This document shows, piece after piece, positions 37,103 to 46,205 of a DNA stretch of 64,000 nucleotides. Numbering within the stretch: position 1 is the stretch's first letter; the number at the start of each line of letters is the position of its first letter. Position numbers and translations under genes: made by a program. Source of the DNA: Caulobacter sp. FWC26 (GTDB lineage: Bacteria; Pseudomonadota; Alphaproteobacteria; Caulobacterales; Caulobacteraceae); NCBI RefSeq assembly GCF_002742645.2, contig NZ_CP033873.1, forward strand, positions 186,001 to 250,000, given 5' to 3'. Below the pieces are notes generated by a model. That model saw only the letters and a program-made list of their open reading frames with translations, had not been told where the DNA came from and did not search any database.

Positions 37103-39588
37103 TTGGGGGGCGTCCTTGGCTTGGCTGCAGGCAGGGGCGAGGTGAAGGCGCGCAGACGCAAGGCGTTGAACAGCACGCTGACGCTGGACAAGGCCATCGC
37201 GCCGGCCGCCACCATCGGCGAAAGCGACAGGCCAAGGGCCGGCGCCAACGCCCCCGCCGCCACGGGGATCAGGATCACGTTGTAGCCAAAGGCCCAGGCC
37301 AGGTTCTGGCGGATGTTGCGCAAGGTCGCGCGACTGAGCGCCAGGGCGTTGACGACGCCGCGCAGATCCCCGCCCATCAGCACGACGTCGGCGCTCTCGA
37401 TGGCGATGTCGGTTCCCTGCCCCATGGCCAGGCCGACATCGGCGCTGGCCAAGGCCGGCGCGTCGTTGACGCCGTCGCCGACGAAGGCCGTCGGGCCATA
37501 CCGGGAGCGCAAGGCCCCGATCGCCTCGGTCTTGCCCTGAGGAAGCACCTCGGCCACGACCTCGTCGATCCCCAGTATCCTGGCGACCGCGTCGGCGGTG
37601 CGCCGGTTGTCGCCGGTGACCATCGCCACCTTCAGGCCTTGGGCGTGCAGGGCGGCGATGGCGGCGGGCGTGGTCTCGCGAATGGGATCGGCCACCGCCA
37701 GAACCGCCGCCAGACGCCCGTCGATCGCCACATAGAGCGGACTCTTGCCGGCGTCGCCCAAACGGGCGGCTTCCTCGGCGAAAGGCTCGACGTCCAGCGC
37801 TAGGCGCAGCATGTAGCGATCCGCGCCAACCTCAACGCGGCTCCCTGCCACGATCCCCTGCGCGCCAAACCCTGGGGTCGAAGCAAAGTCACGCAGTGGG
37901 CCAGGCGCTGCCCCTTCGGCCTTGGCCGCGCTGACGATGGCCTGAGCGATCGGGTGCTCCGAGCGCGCCTCGACCGCCGCAGCCAGGCTCAGGACCTCGC
38001 CGCGGGCAAACCCGTCCGCGACGATCAGGTCGGTCAATTCCGGACGCCCCTTGGTCAGGGTGCCAGTCTTGTCCAGAGCCACAACCTTCGCCTCCTGCAG
38101 AGCCTGGAGGGCTTCTCCACGGCGGAACAGGACGCCTAGTTCGGCGGCCCTGCCGGTGCCGACCATGATCGAGGTCGGCGTGGCCAGGCCCATGGCGCAC
38201 GGACAGGCGATGATTAGCACCGCCACCGCGTGGACCAGCGCCAGGTCCAGAGCGGGCGGCGGGCCCAACACCAGCCAGGCCAGGAAGGTCGCGACGGCCA
38301 CGACGATGACGGCGGGCACAAACCAAGCCGTGATCTTGTCGACGAGGGCCTGGATCGGGAGCTTGGAGCCCTGCGCGGCCTGCACCATGCGTACGATCTG
38401 GGCGAGTAGGGTATCGCCGCCGACCTTGGTGGCCTTGAACCGCATGGCGCCGGTGGTGTTGACCGTGCCGCCAACCACGCTTGCGCCGACCGTCTTTTCC
38501 ACCGGGATCGGCTCGCCGGTGATCATCGCCTCGTCGACGAACGACACGCCCTCCTCGACGACCCCATCGACCGGGATCCGCTCGCCGGGACGGATCAGGA
38601 CCAGGTCGCCGGGAACAACCTCGCCGATCGCGATCTCGACCGCCTGACCGCCGCGTTCGACCCGCGCTGTCTTGGCTTGCAAGGTCATCAATCGCTTGAT
38701 GGCTTGGCTCGTCGCGCCCTTGGCCCGAGCTTCGAACCAGCGTCCGACCAGGATCAAGGTGACGATGACGGCCGCAGCCTCGTAATAGACGCCGTCCGCG
38801 CCGGCCGGCAACGCGCCCGGCGCGAAGGTGGCGACCAGCGAATAGGCAAAAGCGGCGCTCGCGCCCAGCACGACCAGGCTGTTCATGTCGGGTGTCAGGC
38901 GCAGCAGATTTGGCACACCCTTGCGATAGAAGCGCAGCCCGGGTCCGAACAGGACAACGCTGGCAAGCCCTAGACTGATCAGCCGCCAGGCCTGTTCACC
39001 AACCGTCGCGGCCAATAGATGGTGAGCACCGGGAATGAAGTGCCGGGCCATCTCGACCAGGAAAAGTGGCGCGGTGGCAACGGCGGCGATCACGACAGCA
39101 CGCTTGAGGTCGGCGATCTCAGTCTCGCGCGCCTGGGCTTCCTCGTCGTCAGCGCCAGCTTCGGTGTCTTGCACCAGGCTCGCTGCGTATCCGGCCTCGG
39201 CAACGGATCCGATCAGCGCGTCGGGATCGAGCATTCCGCGCGCACCGCCGACGCTGGCGCGTTCGGTGGCCAAATTGACGACGGCGCGCTCGACGCCCGA
39301 GACCTTAAGCAAGGCCTTTTCGACGCGCGAGACGCAGGACGCGCAGGTCATGCCGTCGATGCGAAGTTCGATCGTCTGAGGGGTGAGATCATAGCCGGCC
39401 TGGCGGATCGCGGCGCCGATCGCGAGAGGGTCGCCGCCTTCGACATGCAGCCGTTGCGCTGCGAGATTGACCGTAGCGGCGCGCACGCCCGGCGTCGCCA
39501 AGACCGCCTGTTCGACCCGCCGCACGCACGACGCGCAGGTCATCCCAAGCACGGGCAGGTCGAGTGTCTTGAGAATTTGGTCGGGCAT
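37099..39588 (-). CDS. copA: Cu(I)-exporting P-type ATPase CopA (cluster 1)
   Basis: 829 residues. Two N-terminal HMA domains each with MTCASC, eight membrane helices, the CPC metal site ([13 protein letters not shown]), the phosphorylation motif DKTGTLTKG and [16 protein letters not shown]. This is the P1B-1 copper exporter of the inner membrane. First gene of the copA-cueR-36252 operon. A second ATPase of different architecture is at 61119. Confidence 0.96.
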   Translation of the reverse strand: MPDQILKTLDLPVLGMTCASCVRRVEQAVLATPGVRAATVNLAAQRLHVEGGDPLAIGAAIRQAGYDLTPQTIELRIDGMTCASCVSRVEKALLKVSGVERAVVNLATERASVGGARGMLDPDALIGSVAEAGYAASLVQDTEAGADDEEAQARETEIADLKRAVVIAAVATAPLFLVEMARHFIPGAHHLLAATVGEQAWRLISLGLASVVLFGPGLRFYRKGVPNLLRLTPDMNSLVVLGASAAFAYSLVATFAPGALPAGADGVYYEAAAVIVTLILVGRWFEARAKGATSQAIKRLMTLQAKTARVERGGQAVEIAIGEVVPGDLVLIRPGERIPVDGVVEEGVSFVDEAMITGEPIPVEKTVGASVVGGTVNTTGAMRFKATKVGGDTLLAQIVRMVQAAQGSKLPIQALVDKITAWFVPAVIVVAVATFLAWLVLGPPPALDLALVHAVAVLIIACPCAMGLATPTSIMVGTGRAAELGVLFRRGEALQALQEAKVVALDKTGTLTKGRPELTDLIVADGFARGEVLSLAAAVEARSEHPIAQAIVSAAKAEGAAPGPLRDFASTPGFGAQGIVAGSRVEVGADRYMLRLALDVEPFAEEAARLGDAGKSPLYVAIDGRLAAVLAVADPIRETTPAAIAALHAQGLKVAMVTGDNRRTADAVARILGIDEVVAEVLPQGKTEAIGALRSRYGPTAFVGDGVNDAPALASADVGLAMGQGTDIAIESADVVLMGGDLRGVVNALALSRATLRNIRQNLAWAFGYNVILIPVAAGALAPALGLSLSPMVAAGAMALSSVSVLFNALRLRAFTSPLPAAKPRTPPK

Positions 39589-39910
39589 CGGCGCTCTCCT
39601 CTTGTCGATGCCCGGCTTGTGAGGCTTCCCATCATAGGAAGGTCAAGGCCTTGTCGTCGGCGTCAGTAGGAAATACGTGCGGACCCAAGCCCTCCCCTCA
39701 TCGGAAGGTTTGTTGGTGATGAATCGAGAGTTGGAGCAGCAAACGACAAGTCGTGCGCGCTTCGGGCCTCCATCGTTACAATGATTGGAACGTCCGTTGG
39801 TGAGCTATAATATCGTAGAGGCAACGAATACGCGCAAACGCTGTTTTAGTCTGACGGCGAGCGCCAATTTAGGCGCGCAAGGCCGCTCAACAATCTGAAG
39901 GGCAATAGAG
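39589..39910. promoter_or_regulatory. Divergent region between copA ATPase and DUF305 genes
   Basis: 322 bases with no ORF of note. Its left end holds the CueR promoter (39616-39646). At 39690-39710 the sequence CCCTCCCCTCATCGGAAGGTT is a weaker CueR-like dyad. A TATAAT at 39806-39811, with GATTGG 17 bases upstream, is a plausible promoter for the DUF305 gene on the plus strand. Confidence 0.5.
39616..39646 (-). promoter_or_regulatory. CueR-type promoter of copA-cueR operon
   Basis: On the minus strand TTGACC, a 19-base spacer TTCCTATGATGGGAAGCCT with the dyad ACCTTCC/GGAAGCC, then CACAAG. This is the near-perfect partner of the copZ promoter, 28 bases before the ATPase start codon. Confidence 0.85.
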
Positions 39911-40303
39911 ATGCGCAAGATTCTAATCGCAGTTTACGCGGTGAGCCTCCTGAGCGCCGCCGGCGTCGCAGGCGCTTCGGCTCAGTCCATGGCCGGCCAC
40001 GACATGAAAGGCATGGACATGTCCAAGGGCGGCATGAAGGGCCACGCGCAAATGGGCCGTGACGCCCTGAAGATGGACGAGATGCGAATGAGCAAGGCGA
40101 TGATGGCGGCCAAGGCGTCCGACTTCGACCTGCTGTGGGCTAAGAAGATGATCGCGCACCACCAAGGAGCTATCGATATGAGCCAATCGCTGCTCAAGCA
40201 CGGCGGCGATGCAGACGCCAAACGCATGGCGCAGATGACGATCGACGAGAACACCAAAGCCAAGGCCGACCTGGAGGCCTTTGTCCGCAAGCACGGCGGC
40301 TAA
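39911..40303 (+). CDS. DUF305 copper-associated secreted protein
   Basis: 130 residues. Signal peptide ends near ASA; Met/His-rich start (MAGHDMKGMDMSKGGMKGH), then the DUF305 core with WAKKMIAHHQGAIDMSQSLL and MAQMTIDENTKAKADLEAF. The HHQ-A-x-x-M cluster is the family signature; such four-helix proteins bind copper or other metals in the periplasm. Single gene, upstream of the cnrYXH-like module. Confidence 0.9.
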   Translation: MRKILIAVYAVSLLSAAGVAGASAQSMAGHDMKGMDMSKGGMKGHAQMGRDALKMDEMRMSKAMMAAKASDFDLLWAKKMIAHHQGAIDMSQSLLKHGGDADAKRMAQMTIDENTKAKADLEAFVRKHGG

Positions 40304-40436
40304 CGTCGCGACTTGGCGAAGACCGGCGACGACGCCCTTGGCGTCGCGCGTCGGTTTCGCGCGGTCCATACTTGCGGGATAAAGGGGTTCTGCCGCGTAT
40401 AGTGAGCGGGACACCTCCGGGGGCGAAGGACCGAGC

Positions 40437-40730
40437 ATGACTTTGAATATCGATGATCTCATCGACAGGTTAGCGGCTCAGCCGCTCGACCGCTCGTTGG
40501 ACGGTCTGGAATGGGACGTGGCGCGCGGTATCGCGCGCCGGAGCGCGGACCTGAAGACCGGCGCCGCCTTGGCGCCCGTCCGCGTCGCCTCGATCGGTCT
40601 GGCCCTGGCGATCGGCGTCACCGCCGGGGGCCTGGCGGCCGCCAGCACGGTGTCGGCGCCACAGCAACTGAGCACCTTCGATGTCTCGGCTCACCTCGCG
40701 CCATCGACCCTGCTAGAGGGCGACCGGTGA
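40437..40730 (+). CDS. Membrane-anchored anti-sigma factor candidate (CnrY-like)
   Basis: 97 residues: acidic N-terminal helix (LNIDDLIDRLAAQPLD, LEWDVARGI), a linker, and one membrane helix at about 47-70, then a short periplasmic tail. Size (CnrY is 95 residues), topology, and position as the first gene before a metal sensor and an ECF sigma factor all match CnrY, which holds the sigma factor at the membrane. Sequence identity is too low for me to claim homology outright. GTGA overlap with the next gene. Confidence 0.7.
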   Translation: MTLNIDDLIDRLAAQPLDRSLDGLEWDVARGIARRSADLKTGAALAPVRVASIGLALAIGVTAGGLAAASTVSAPQQLSTFDVSAHLAPSTLLEGDR

Positions 40731-41167
40731 GCATCACCCGCAGTATCGTCCTTACGCTGGTGCTATCGACCCTCGCCGCCGCGATAGGCGCTTGGGCCGG
40801 TGGGCAATATGTCGTTCGCCGCATGCATCACGCCACGCCGCTGCACCAGATGGTTCACGAGAAACTCGATCTGACGCCCGACCAAGAGCAGCGCATCGAC
40901 GGCTTGGAGCGTCAGTACGCGGCAAGGCGCAAGGCGCTGGAAGCGGAGATGCGGGCCGCCAACGCCGAGCTGGCCCAGGCCATCCAGGAACAGCACAGCT
41001 ATACGCCCAAGGTGCAGGCAGCGATTGATCGCTTCCACATGGCGATGGGCGCTTTGCAAAAGGAAAGCATTCAGCATGTGATCGCCATGCGCGCTGTGCT
41101 CACTCCGCAGCAAGCCGCGCGTTTCGACGATACAGTCGTCAAGAACCTTACCGAACAGGCGCAGTGA
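40727..41167 (+). CDS. Periplasmic heavy-metal sensor, CnrX-like
   Basis: 146 residues: N-terminal membrane anchor (about 5-26), then a helical periplasmic hairpin. Candidate metal ligands H40, H44 (LHQMVHEKL), E61, H117 and M121 (QHVIAMR) line up with CnrX H42, H46, E63, H119, M123 at a constant offset of two. CnrX binds Ni/Co and releases the sigma factor through CnrY. Here the metal could instead be copper, given the setting. GTG start overlaps the preceding stop; the next gene overlaps by 4 bases. Confidence 0.85.
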   Translation: MSITRSIVLTLVLSTLAAAIGAWAGGQYVVRRMHHATPLHQMVHEKLDLTPDQEQRIDGLERQYAARRKALEAEMRAANAELAQAIQEQHSYTPKVQAAIDRFHMAMGALQKESIQHVIAMRAVLTPQQAARFDDTVVKNLTEQAQ

Positions 41168-41742
41168 CCGCGGCGACGCCAACCGACGAGGTGCTCGCGG
41201 GTCAAGCCGCGAAGGGCGACGAGCGCGCGTTCGCGCTTCTGGTTGGTCGACACAAGGAAGCCCTCTACCGATTGCTGCGACGCTACACCGGCGATGCCGA
41301 CGAAGCGTATGAGGCCGTGCATGAGGCGTTCGTTGCGGCCTGGGCGGCGCTGGGCCGCTACGATCCCGCGCGCGCTTTCGGTCCCTGGCTGCGCACCATC
41401 GCCATCAACAAGGCCCGCGACCGCGGGCGCAAGATGGCTGTGCGTCGCTTCTTCTTCGGCTCCGTCGCGCCGGACGATGCGCTGGCCCGTGCGGTCGATC
41501 CAGGCCTCGCGGCCGACGACCAGTTGCGCCAACGCCAAACCATGGGCCTGTTGGAGCAGGCGGTTGCGAAACTTCCCGACGCCTTGAAGGCTCCGCTTGT
41601 GCTCACCGCTTTCGAGGGCCTGTCCCATGAGGAGGCCGCCGCCATCCTGGGCGTCACAGCCAAAGCCGTCGAAACCCGAATCTACCGCGCCCGCAAGACC
41701 CTGGCGACAACGTTAGACCCTGAAGCCTTCCGCGATCGTTAG
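41164..41742 (+). CDS. ECF sigma factor (CnrH-like position)
   Basis: 192 residues: sigma-2 region (FALLVGRHKEALYRLLRRY, EAYEAVHEAFVAAWAALGRY, RTIAINKARDRGR) and sigma-4 (LPDALKAPLVLTAFEGLSHE, AAAILGVTAKAVETRIYRAR). Third gene of the module; GTG start overlaps the sensor's stop. By analogy it is held by the 40437 protein and freed when the sensor binds metal. Its target promoters are unknown but the local copper genes and its own operon are the first candidates. Confidence 0.92.
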   Translation: MTAATPTDEVLAGQAAKGDERAFALLVGRHKEALYRLLRRYTGDADEAYEAVHEAFVAAWAALGRYDPARAFGPWLRTIAINKARDRGRKMAVRRFFFGSVAPDDALARAVDPGLAADDQLRQRQTMGLLEQAVAKLPDALKAPLVLTAFEGLSHEEAAAILGVTAKAVETRIYRARKTLATTLDPEAFRDR

Positions 41743-43019
41743 GCCAACGGCCCCTCACCGGACGTGAGCCTGTGAGACACCGTCTCCAACGCCCGGATGC
41801 CCGCGCCAAATCGCCCCATCGCCTCGCGGTGCTTTTCCAGTTCGCCGTACGGCAGATAGCGGACCGAAAGATCACCGATCCGGCTGAAGGCTGGACGAGC
41901 GATCTGCGCTCGGACGTCGGCTTCGCGCTTGTCGGGGGCGACCAGATAGAGGGCGTGCAGACTGTCGGCCGCGCCGCCGAGCGCCAAGTCGAGCATGCGC
42001 ACGATACCCGAATAGATCGAAGTGCTATGCTCGACCTCGAAAGCGGCGATGATGCTGTCGGGGTCGGACAACCACAGCACGTCGATCAATCGCACGGCGT
42101 CCGCGCCAGCAGCGGATTCGAGCTTGGGGCCCAAGCGCGCCATACATCCTTCGCCCAGCTTTCCGTCCTCATAGAGACGTCCCTGGTCGTTCTGAGCGAT
42201 GAACACCTTGTATCCCAGCGCCAGGCCCAGATCGCGCAGCCAACCTTGGACTTGGGTGTGGGTGCGCTCGTCCTGCTCTGAGGTAGGCTTGAGCACGGCC
42301 GCCTGCCGGACCTTGGCAAGGTCCTGGCGCCAGGACGCAAGGGCGGCCTCATCGTCTTGGCGTGGCGGTGGCGCGTAGAGACCCATGCCGATATCGAAGC
42401 AGAAGGCCGCGACCGCGCCCAGATCGTTGGACAACAGATCGCGATGCTTGGCGTTGAAGGCCATCAGGCCCTGCCGCATGGCCAGATACTGCTCCCAACG
42501 TCCCAGCTTCACGTTCGCGCCGAACAGAGCGTTGTAGCCGCGCACGATCGCGGTGTTGAACGGCGGGGCGATCGTCGGGTGCAGGAAGTAGAGGATGTTG
42601 GCGACCGCAGGTCCCAGCCCTTTTATTTGCAGGGCGTCGATGCGGTGAATCTCGGCCAGCACATGCTCGGCGGTGTCGCAGCAGACGCAGGCGTCCAGCA
42701 GGCGCCCGAAGGCCCGCTGGTTGCTGGGATGCTCGTAGATATCGGGGATGCGAAGCTTGGGCTTCCAGAGGAAGGCATGATCCGCGCCTTTGAAGACTTG
42801 GCGTTGCTCGGCGATCGAATGGACCACGGTTTCAAGGGAGGAGCCCCGATAGGCCACGCCGAACCGGCCATCGGCGATCTCTTCGGCGACTTGCTGCACG
42901 CCACGCCGGATGGAGCGGAAGTTCTTGATCCGATCCTCCCAGAGAAACCAGGTTCGATAGGCGCCTCGGGGGTCTTCGCGCCAACGCCGCAGGAGGTCGC
43001 GCATCAAATCGTCAGACAA
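41739..43019 (-). CDS. Hypothetical protein with HhH-like and nuclease-like segments
   Basis: 426 residues. Residues about 128-150 (IDALQIKGLGPAVANILYFL) read as a helix-hairpin-helix DNA-binding motif. Residues about 310-345 (RLIDVLWLSDPDSIIAAFEV followed by EHSTSIYSGIV) show the D...E-V-E arrangement of PD-(D/E)XK-fold nucleases, though the usual lysine is missing. The whole suggests a DNA-processing or restriction-like enzyme, unassigned. It converges on the sigma gene with a 4-base overlap and stands alone. Function is inferred only. Confidence 0.6.
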   Translation of the reverse strand: MSDDLMRDLLRRWREDPRGAYRTWFLWEDRIKNFRSIRRGVQQVAEEIADGRFGVAYRGSSLETVVHSIAEQRQVFKGADHAFLWKPKLRIPDIYEHPSNQRAFGRLLDACVCCDTAEHVLAEIHRIDALQIKGLGPAVANILYFLHPTIAPPFNTAIVRGYNALFGANVKLGRWEQYLAMRQGLMAFNAKHRDLLSNDLGAVAAFCFDIGMGLYAPPPRQDDEAALASWRQDLAKVRQAAVLKPTSEQDERTHTQVQGWLRDLGLALGYKVFIAQNDQGRLYEDGKLGEGCMARLGPKLESAAGADAVRLIDVLWLSDPDSIIAAFEVEHSTSIYSGIVRMLDLALGGAADSLHALYLVAPDKREADVRAQIARPAFSRIGDLSVRYLPYGELEKHREAMGRFGAGIRALETVSHRLTSGEGPLA

Positions 43020-43151
43020 TCCAGATTCCCCCGACTACACCCTTGGTCAATAGGCGGCCCTGCCTTGCTTTCCAAGTCAAGACGCTGGCGACCTTGCCCA
43101 CTCATTCGCCGTTGTCTGGTCGAGAGCAAGGAACGATGAATTTATCCTAGC

Positions 43152-43182
43152 ATCACCCTTCCCATCATTGGAATCTTTATTA
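43152..43182 (+). promoter_or_regulatory. CueR-like promoter before the DUF4396 gene
   Basis: ATCACC (poor -35), then CTTCCCATCATTGGAATCT (19 bases) with a half-conserved dyad CCCTTCC/GGAATCT, then TTATTA (-10). Spacer length and core CCCATCATTGG fit the two clear CueR sites in this window. It ends 16 bases before the ATG at 43198. Confidence 0.6.
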
Positions 43183-43197
43183 CGGCAGGGCGCGTTG

Positions 43198-44086
43198 ATG
43201 CTGATCCAACCGATCGACTACTTCCTTGTGGGCTGGTTCGTGGTTGCCGCGCTGTGCACGGCCTATGTCGCGGATCGATCGGTATCGAAACAATCCCGAA
43301 CCGGGGGTGATGAAGTGGGGCTTCATCCTGGTGACGCTCTACACCGGTCCGATCGGGTTCCTGCTGTATGTCTTGGCCGACAAGGAGCCTAGGCCCGGCG
43401 AGCACGAGGATTTCGTCAAGCCGCTCTGGAAGCAAGGTGTCGGCTCCACCATCCACTGCATCGCGGGCGATGCGACCGGAATCATCCTGGCGGCGGTCAT
43501 CACCGCTGCCCTGAGCCTGCCGATGTGGCTGGACCTGATCGTCGAATACATTTTCGGCTTCGCCTTCGGCCTCTTTATCTTCCAGGCCCTGTTCATGAAG
43601 TCGATGATGGGCGGGACCTATTGGGAGAACGTCCGCCGCAGCTTCGTGCCCGAACTGATCAGCATGAACTTCATGATGGCGGGCATGGCGCCGGTGATGA
43701 GCTTCCTGATGATAGGGCGTGACATGCGCGCCATGGTCCCCACCGAACTGATCTTCTGGGGCGTGATGAGTGTGGGCGTGATCGCCGGCTTCGCCCTGGC
43801 TTTCCCGTCCAATGTCTGGCTGGTCTCCAAGTCGCTCAAACACGGCTTGATGACCCAGCGCCCCTCAGGCACGAAGTTTGATCTGACGAACAAGGGGGCC
43901 GCCAAGGCGCAGACGGCGCACGGTGGGCACGCCGGTCACCAGATGTCCGTCGACCAAGACCATGCCGCGCAGGCGCACGACGCTCACGCCGCCCGGCATG
44001 ATTATGGGTCGCGACACTCCGGCCGAAGCCATGATCGATATGGCTGCGGTAGATCCACGACAGGTCAAAGTGACCTACGGCGTTGA
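43198..44086 (+). pseudogene. DUF4396 membrane protein, frameshifted
   Basis: The N-terminus in one frame reads MLIQPIDYFLVGWFVVAALC and TAYVA; the rest continues in the next frame as DRYRNNPEPGVMKWGFILVT through GVGSTIHCIAGDATGIILAA. Together they make a complete DUF4396 membrane protein with about five or six helices. The switch lies at 43273-43280, where GATCGATC is a tandem 4-base duplication: removing one GATC restores TAYVADRYRNNPEP. It is either a real inactivating duplication or a sequencing error. A His-rich tail overlaps the multicopper oxidase fragment. Confidence 0.75.
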
Positions 44087-44636
44087 GGTGCGAGGTGCGC
44101 GTCCCCTGCCCTTTCGCATGGAGAACGGCGTCAAGGTCTTCCAAATGGAGACCTCTGTATTCGGCTGGACCATCCTGCCTGGCGTCACCGTCGACGCCTA
44201 TGGCTACAACGGCCAGGTTCCCGGCCCGACGATCCGCTTCAATCAGGGAGACAAGGTTCGCATCGACGTGATCAATCGGCTGCCCGAGACCACCACTGTT
44301 CATTGGCACGGCTTGATCCTGCCCAATGTGATGGACGGCTCGGCGATGATCACCCAGGCCCCCATCAAAAACGGCCAAGTCTATCGCTACGCCTTTACGG
44401 CGGTGCAGAGCGGCACCTACCTCTATCACTCTCACGACCATGTCGACCGCCAGCAGGGGCAGGGTCTCTACGGCGCTCTGATCATCGACCCGCAAACACC
44501 CGACCCCAGCCTAAGGGCAGACCACGAGTCTACGCTGCAGTTGCAGGAGTGGCTGAAGCGCGAAGGCCTGACCTATCCGGCCATGCCTAAGCTGACACCA
44601 GTCCAGCTTCTCGCTGCGGGGTCATCAACCAGCTAG
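43998..44636 (+). pseudogene. Multicopper oxidase, truncated after first domain
   Basis: Starting near MIMGRDTPAEAMIDMAAVDP, it contains the first cupredoxin domain with HWHGLILPNVMDG and LYHSHDHVDRQQGQGLYG, the first two pairs of trinuclear-copper ligands. It then reads EGLTYPAMPKLTPVQLLAAG and stops at 44636. The second and third cupredoxin domains, with the HxxHxH and HCH-type ligands, are absent. It cannot assemble a full copper site. Its frame overlaps the DUF4396 tail, so an ancestral fusion split by a frameshift is possible. Confidence 0.7.
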
Positions 44637-44658
44637 GAGTGGGGCGAGGTCTACGCTT

Positions 44659-44702
44659 CGGAATCTACGTATTCCGACCTGGGACGTAGGACCCTAGTCC
44701 TA
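44659..44702 (+). promoter_or_regulatory. Two palindromes and a TACGTA motif before 44773 gene
   Basis: CGGAATCTACGTATTCCG (44659-44676) is a perfect 6-bp-arm inverted repeat with TACGTA at its heart; TAGGACCCTAGTCCTA (44687-44702) is a second palindrome, preceded by GGACGTAG. TACGTA-like sequences resemble FixJ sites (GTAMGTAG). The next gene begins 70 bases downstream. Confidence 0.5.
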
Positions 44703-44772
44703 GACTCGAAGAACAGCTTCTTCCCGTCGATCATCAAGCGGCGGCCAAACCTACACATCTAAGGAGTCGAAG

Positions 44773-45126
44773 ATGATCAAAAAGTCCGTCATCGCCGCCT
44801 TGGCCGGCGTCGCGATGCTCAGTGCGACGCCGGTTCTGGCGCAAGGGATCGGCCACACCTTCTTCATGAAGGGCTCGATCGTCGCGAACGACAGCAACGG
44901 CACCGTGATCTGCATCGGCAAGGCGGACGGCGCCGAGGTCGGCCAGACCCTGGAAGTCTACCGCGTCAAGCAGCTGCCGGGGCCCAACAAGGCCCCGCCG
45001 TCCTATCGGCGCGACCTCGTCGGGCACGTGAAGATCGACCACGTCTTCGACGACCACTTCGCCCATGTCACGGTCGCCGACGGTACGCCGGCCAAGCACG
45101 ACATCGTCGAGCTGCGCAAGAACTGA
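44773..45126 (+). CDS. Periplasmic small protein, unrecognised
   Basis: 117 residues. Signal peptide to ALA-like VLAQG; the mature part (VANDSNGTVICIGKADGAEV, DLVGHVKIDHVFDDHFAHVT) is beta-rich with several histidines and one cysteine. AAGGAG sits 9 bases before the ATG. I know relatives only as hypothetical proteins near metal genes. The paired palindromes upstream suggest tight regulation. Confidence 0.75.
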   Translation: MIKKSVIAALAGVAMLSATPVLAQGIGHTFFMKGSIVANDSNGTVICIGKADGAEVGQTLEVYRVKQLPGPNKAPPSYRRDLVGHVKIDHVFDDHFAHVTVADGTPAKHDIVELRKN

Positions 45127-45242
45127 GCGGGCGATCGGTTCGCCAGCGGCGGGATGGCCCACGCCGTCTCGCCGGAGCGACCGGCGGGCGCGCCCCTCCG
45201 CTGACCTTGGGCTTTCGTCCAACGAGCGAGGCGACGAGTATC

Positions 45243-45692
45243 ATGACGACCTTCAAGATCGGCGCGTTCGCCGCAGCCGCCGGCGTGCGGCGCGATACGA
45301 TCCGGTACTACGAGCGCACCGGCCTGCTGCGCGATCCGGGCAGGACCGGCGCCGGCTACCGTGTCTATGAGGACGCCGACCTCCTGCGGCTCCATTTCAT
45401 CCGGGCCGCGCAGGAGCTCGGCTTCACGCTCGCCGAAACCGCCGACCTGCTCGCGCTTCAAGCCTCCGACACCGCCAAGGCGTCGGCGGTGCTGGAGATC
45501 ACCCGCGAGAAGATCCGCGACGCCGAACGCCGCATTCAGCGGCTGTCGGATATCCGTGACGTGCTCAGCGCGCTGGCCGACGATTGCCCGATGGACGTGG
45601 CGGCCTCGGACTGTCCGATCCTGGCCTTCCTCGCCGAAAGACGGGTCCGGCGGTCGGACGCCCGCGGCGACGCACCGCGGGAGGCGCTCTGA
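45243..45692 (+). CDS. MerR-family metal-responsive regulator
   Basis: 149 residues. KIGAFAAAAGVRRDTIRYYE helix-turn-helix and GYRVYEDADLLRLHFIRAAQ wing. The C-terminus has DDCPMDVAASDCPILAFLAE, a two-cysteine loop longer than in CueR, closest to the ZntR/PbrR-like or broad soft-metal branch. It lies upstream of, and probably controls, the redox operon at 45825. Effector metal uncertain. Confidence 0.88.
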   Translation: MTTFKIGAFAAAAGVRRDTIRYYERTGLLRDPGRTGAGYRVYEDADLLRLHFIRAAQELGFTLAETADLLALQASDTAKASAVLEITREKIRDAERRIQRLSDIRDVLSALADDCPMDVAASDCPILAFLAERRVRRSDARGDAPREAL

Positions 45693-45824
45693 CCCGCCCG
45701 GGCGCGCGGCGACACGTCAATCCTTGGCCGGCGACCTCGCCGGCTCCACCGCTCGCCCCTGGCGCGCCCGTCCGCGGCGAAGGCCATCGGTGTCGAGCCC
45801 ATGATCTCCAGGGAGGAACTTGCC

Positions 45825-46205
45825 ATGATCGACATCCGCCACACACTTCGCGCGCCCATCCAGGCGCTTGTGATCGGCGCCGCGGCGCTCGCCCTCACCG
45901 CCTGCGGCGACAAGGGCGCTGAGCCCCCGCCGCCCGCGGCCTCGGTCCAGGCCCCGGCCCCGTCGCCCGCCGCGGCCCCGGTCCCCAGCGCCGCCGATCC
46001 GGATCCCGGCGTCGGCGGCTCGACGGCGCCTTCGAACAACGCCGCCGGGCAACATGACGCCGATCACGACGCGGCGACGATGGAGCGCCATCATCGTCAG
46101 GAGATGGATCACCACGCCATGCGCCAGGGCGGCGCGGCCACGGGGACGACGCCCCAACCCGACGCCGCGCCGATGAGCCCATCGGCTCCGATGAAGGACA
46201 TGTGA
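45825..46205 (+). CDS. Pro/His/Met-rich lipoprotein
   Basis: 126 residues. The lipobox is ALTAC; Pro/Ala repeats follow, then a His-rich zone (HDADHDAATMERHHRQEMDH) and PMSPSAPMKDM at the end. Probably a periplasmic metal-binding lipoprotein. GGGAGGA precedes the ATG at 45825. The next gene begins inside its stop codon, so it is the first gene of the redox operon. Confidence 0.8.
   Translation: MIDIRHTLRAPIQALVIGAAALALTACGDKGAEPPPPAASVQAPAPSPAAAPVPSAADPDPGVGGSTAPSNNAAGQHDADHDAATMERHHRQEMDHHAMRQGGAATGTTPQPDAAPMSPSAPMKDM

Noticed and set aside
40437..41742. Reading the module as a plain ZraP/CpxP stress system
   Set aside because: Those lack an adjoining ECF sigma factor and small membrane anti-sigma; the five CnrX-type ligands fit better.
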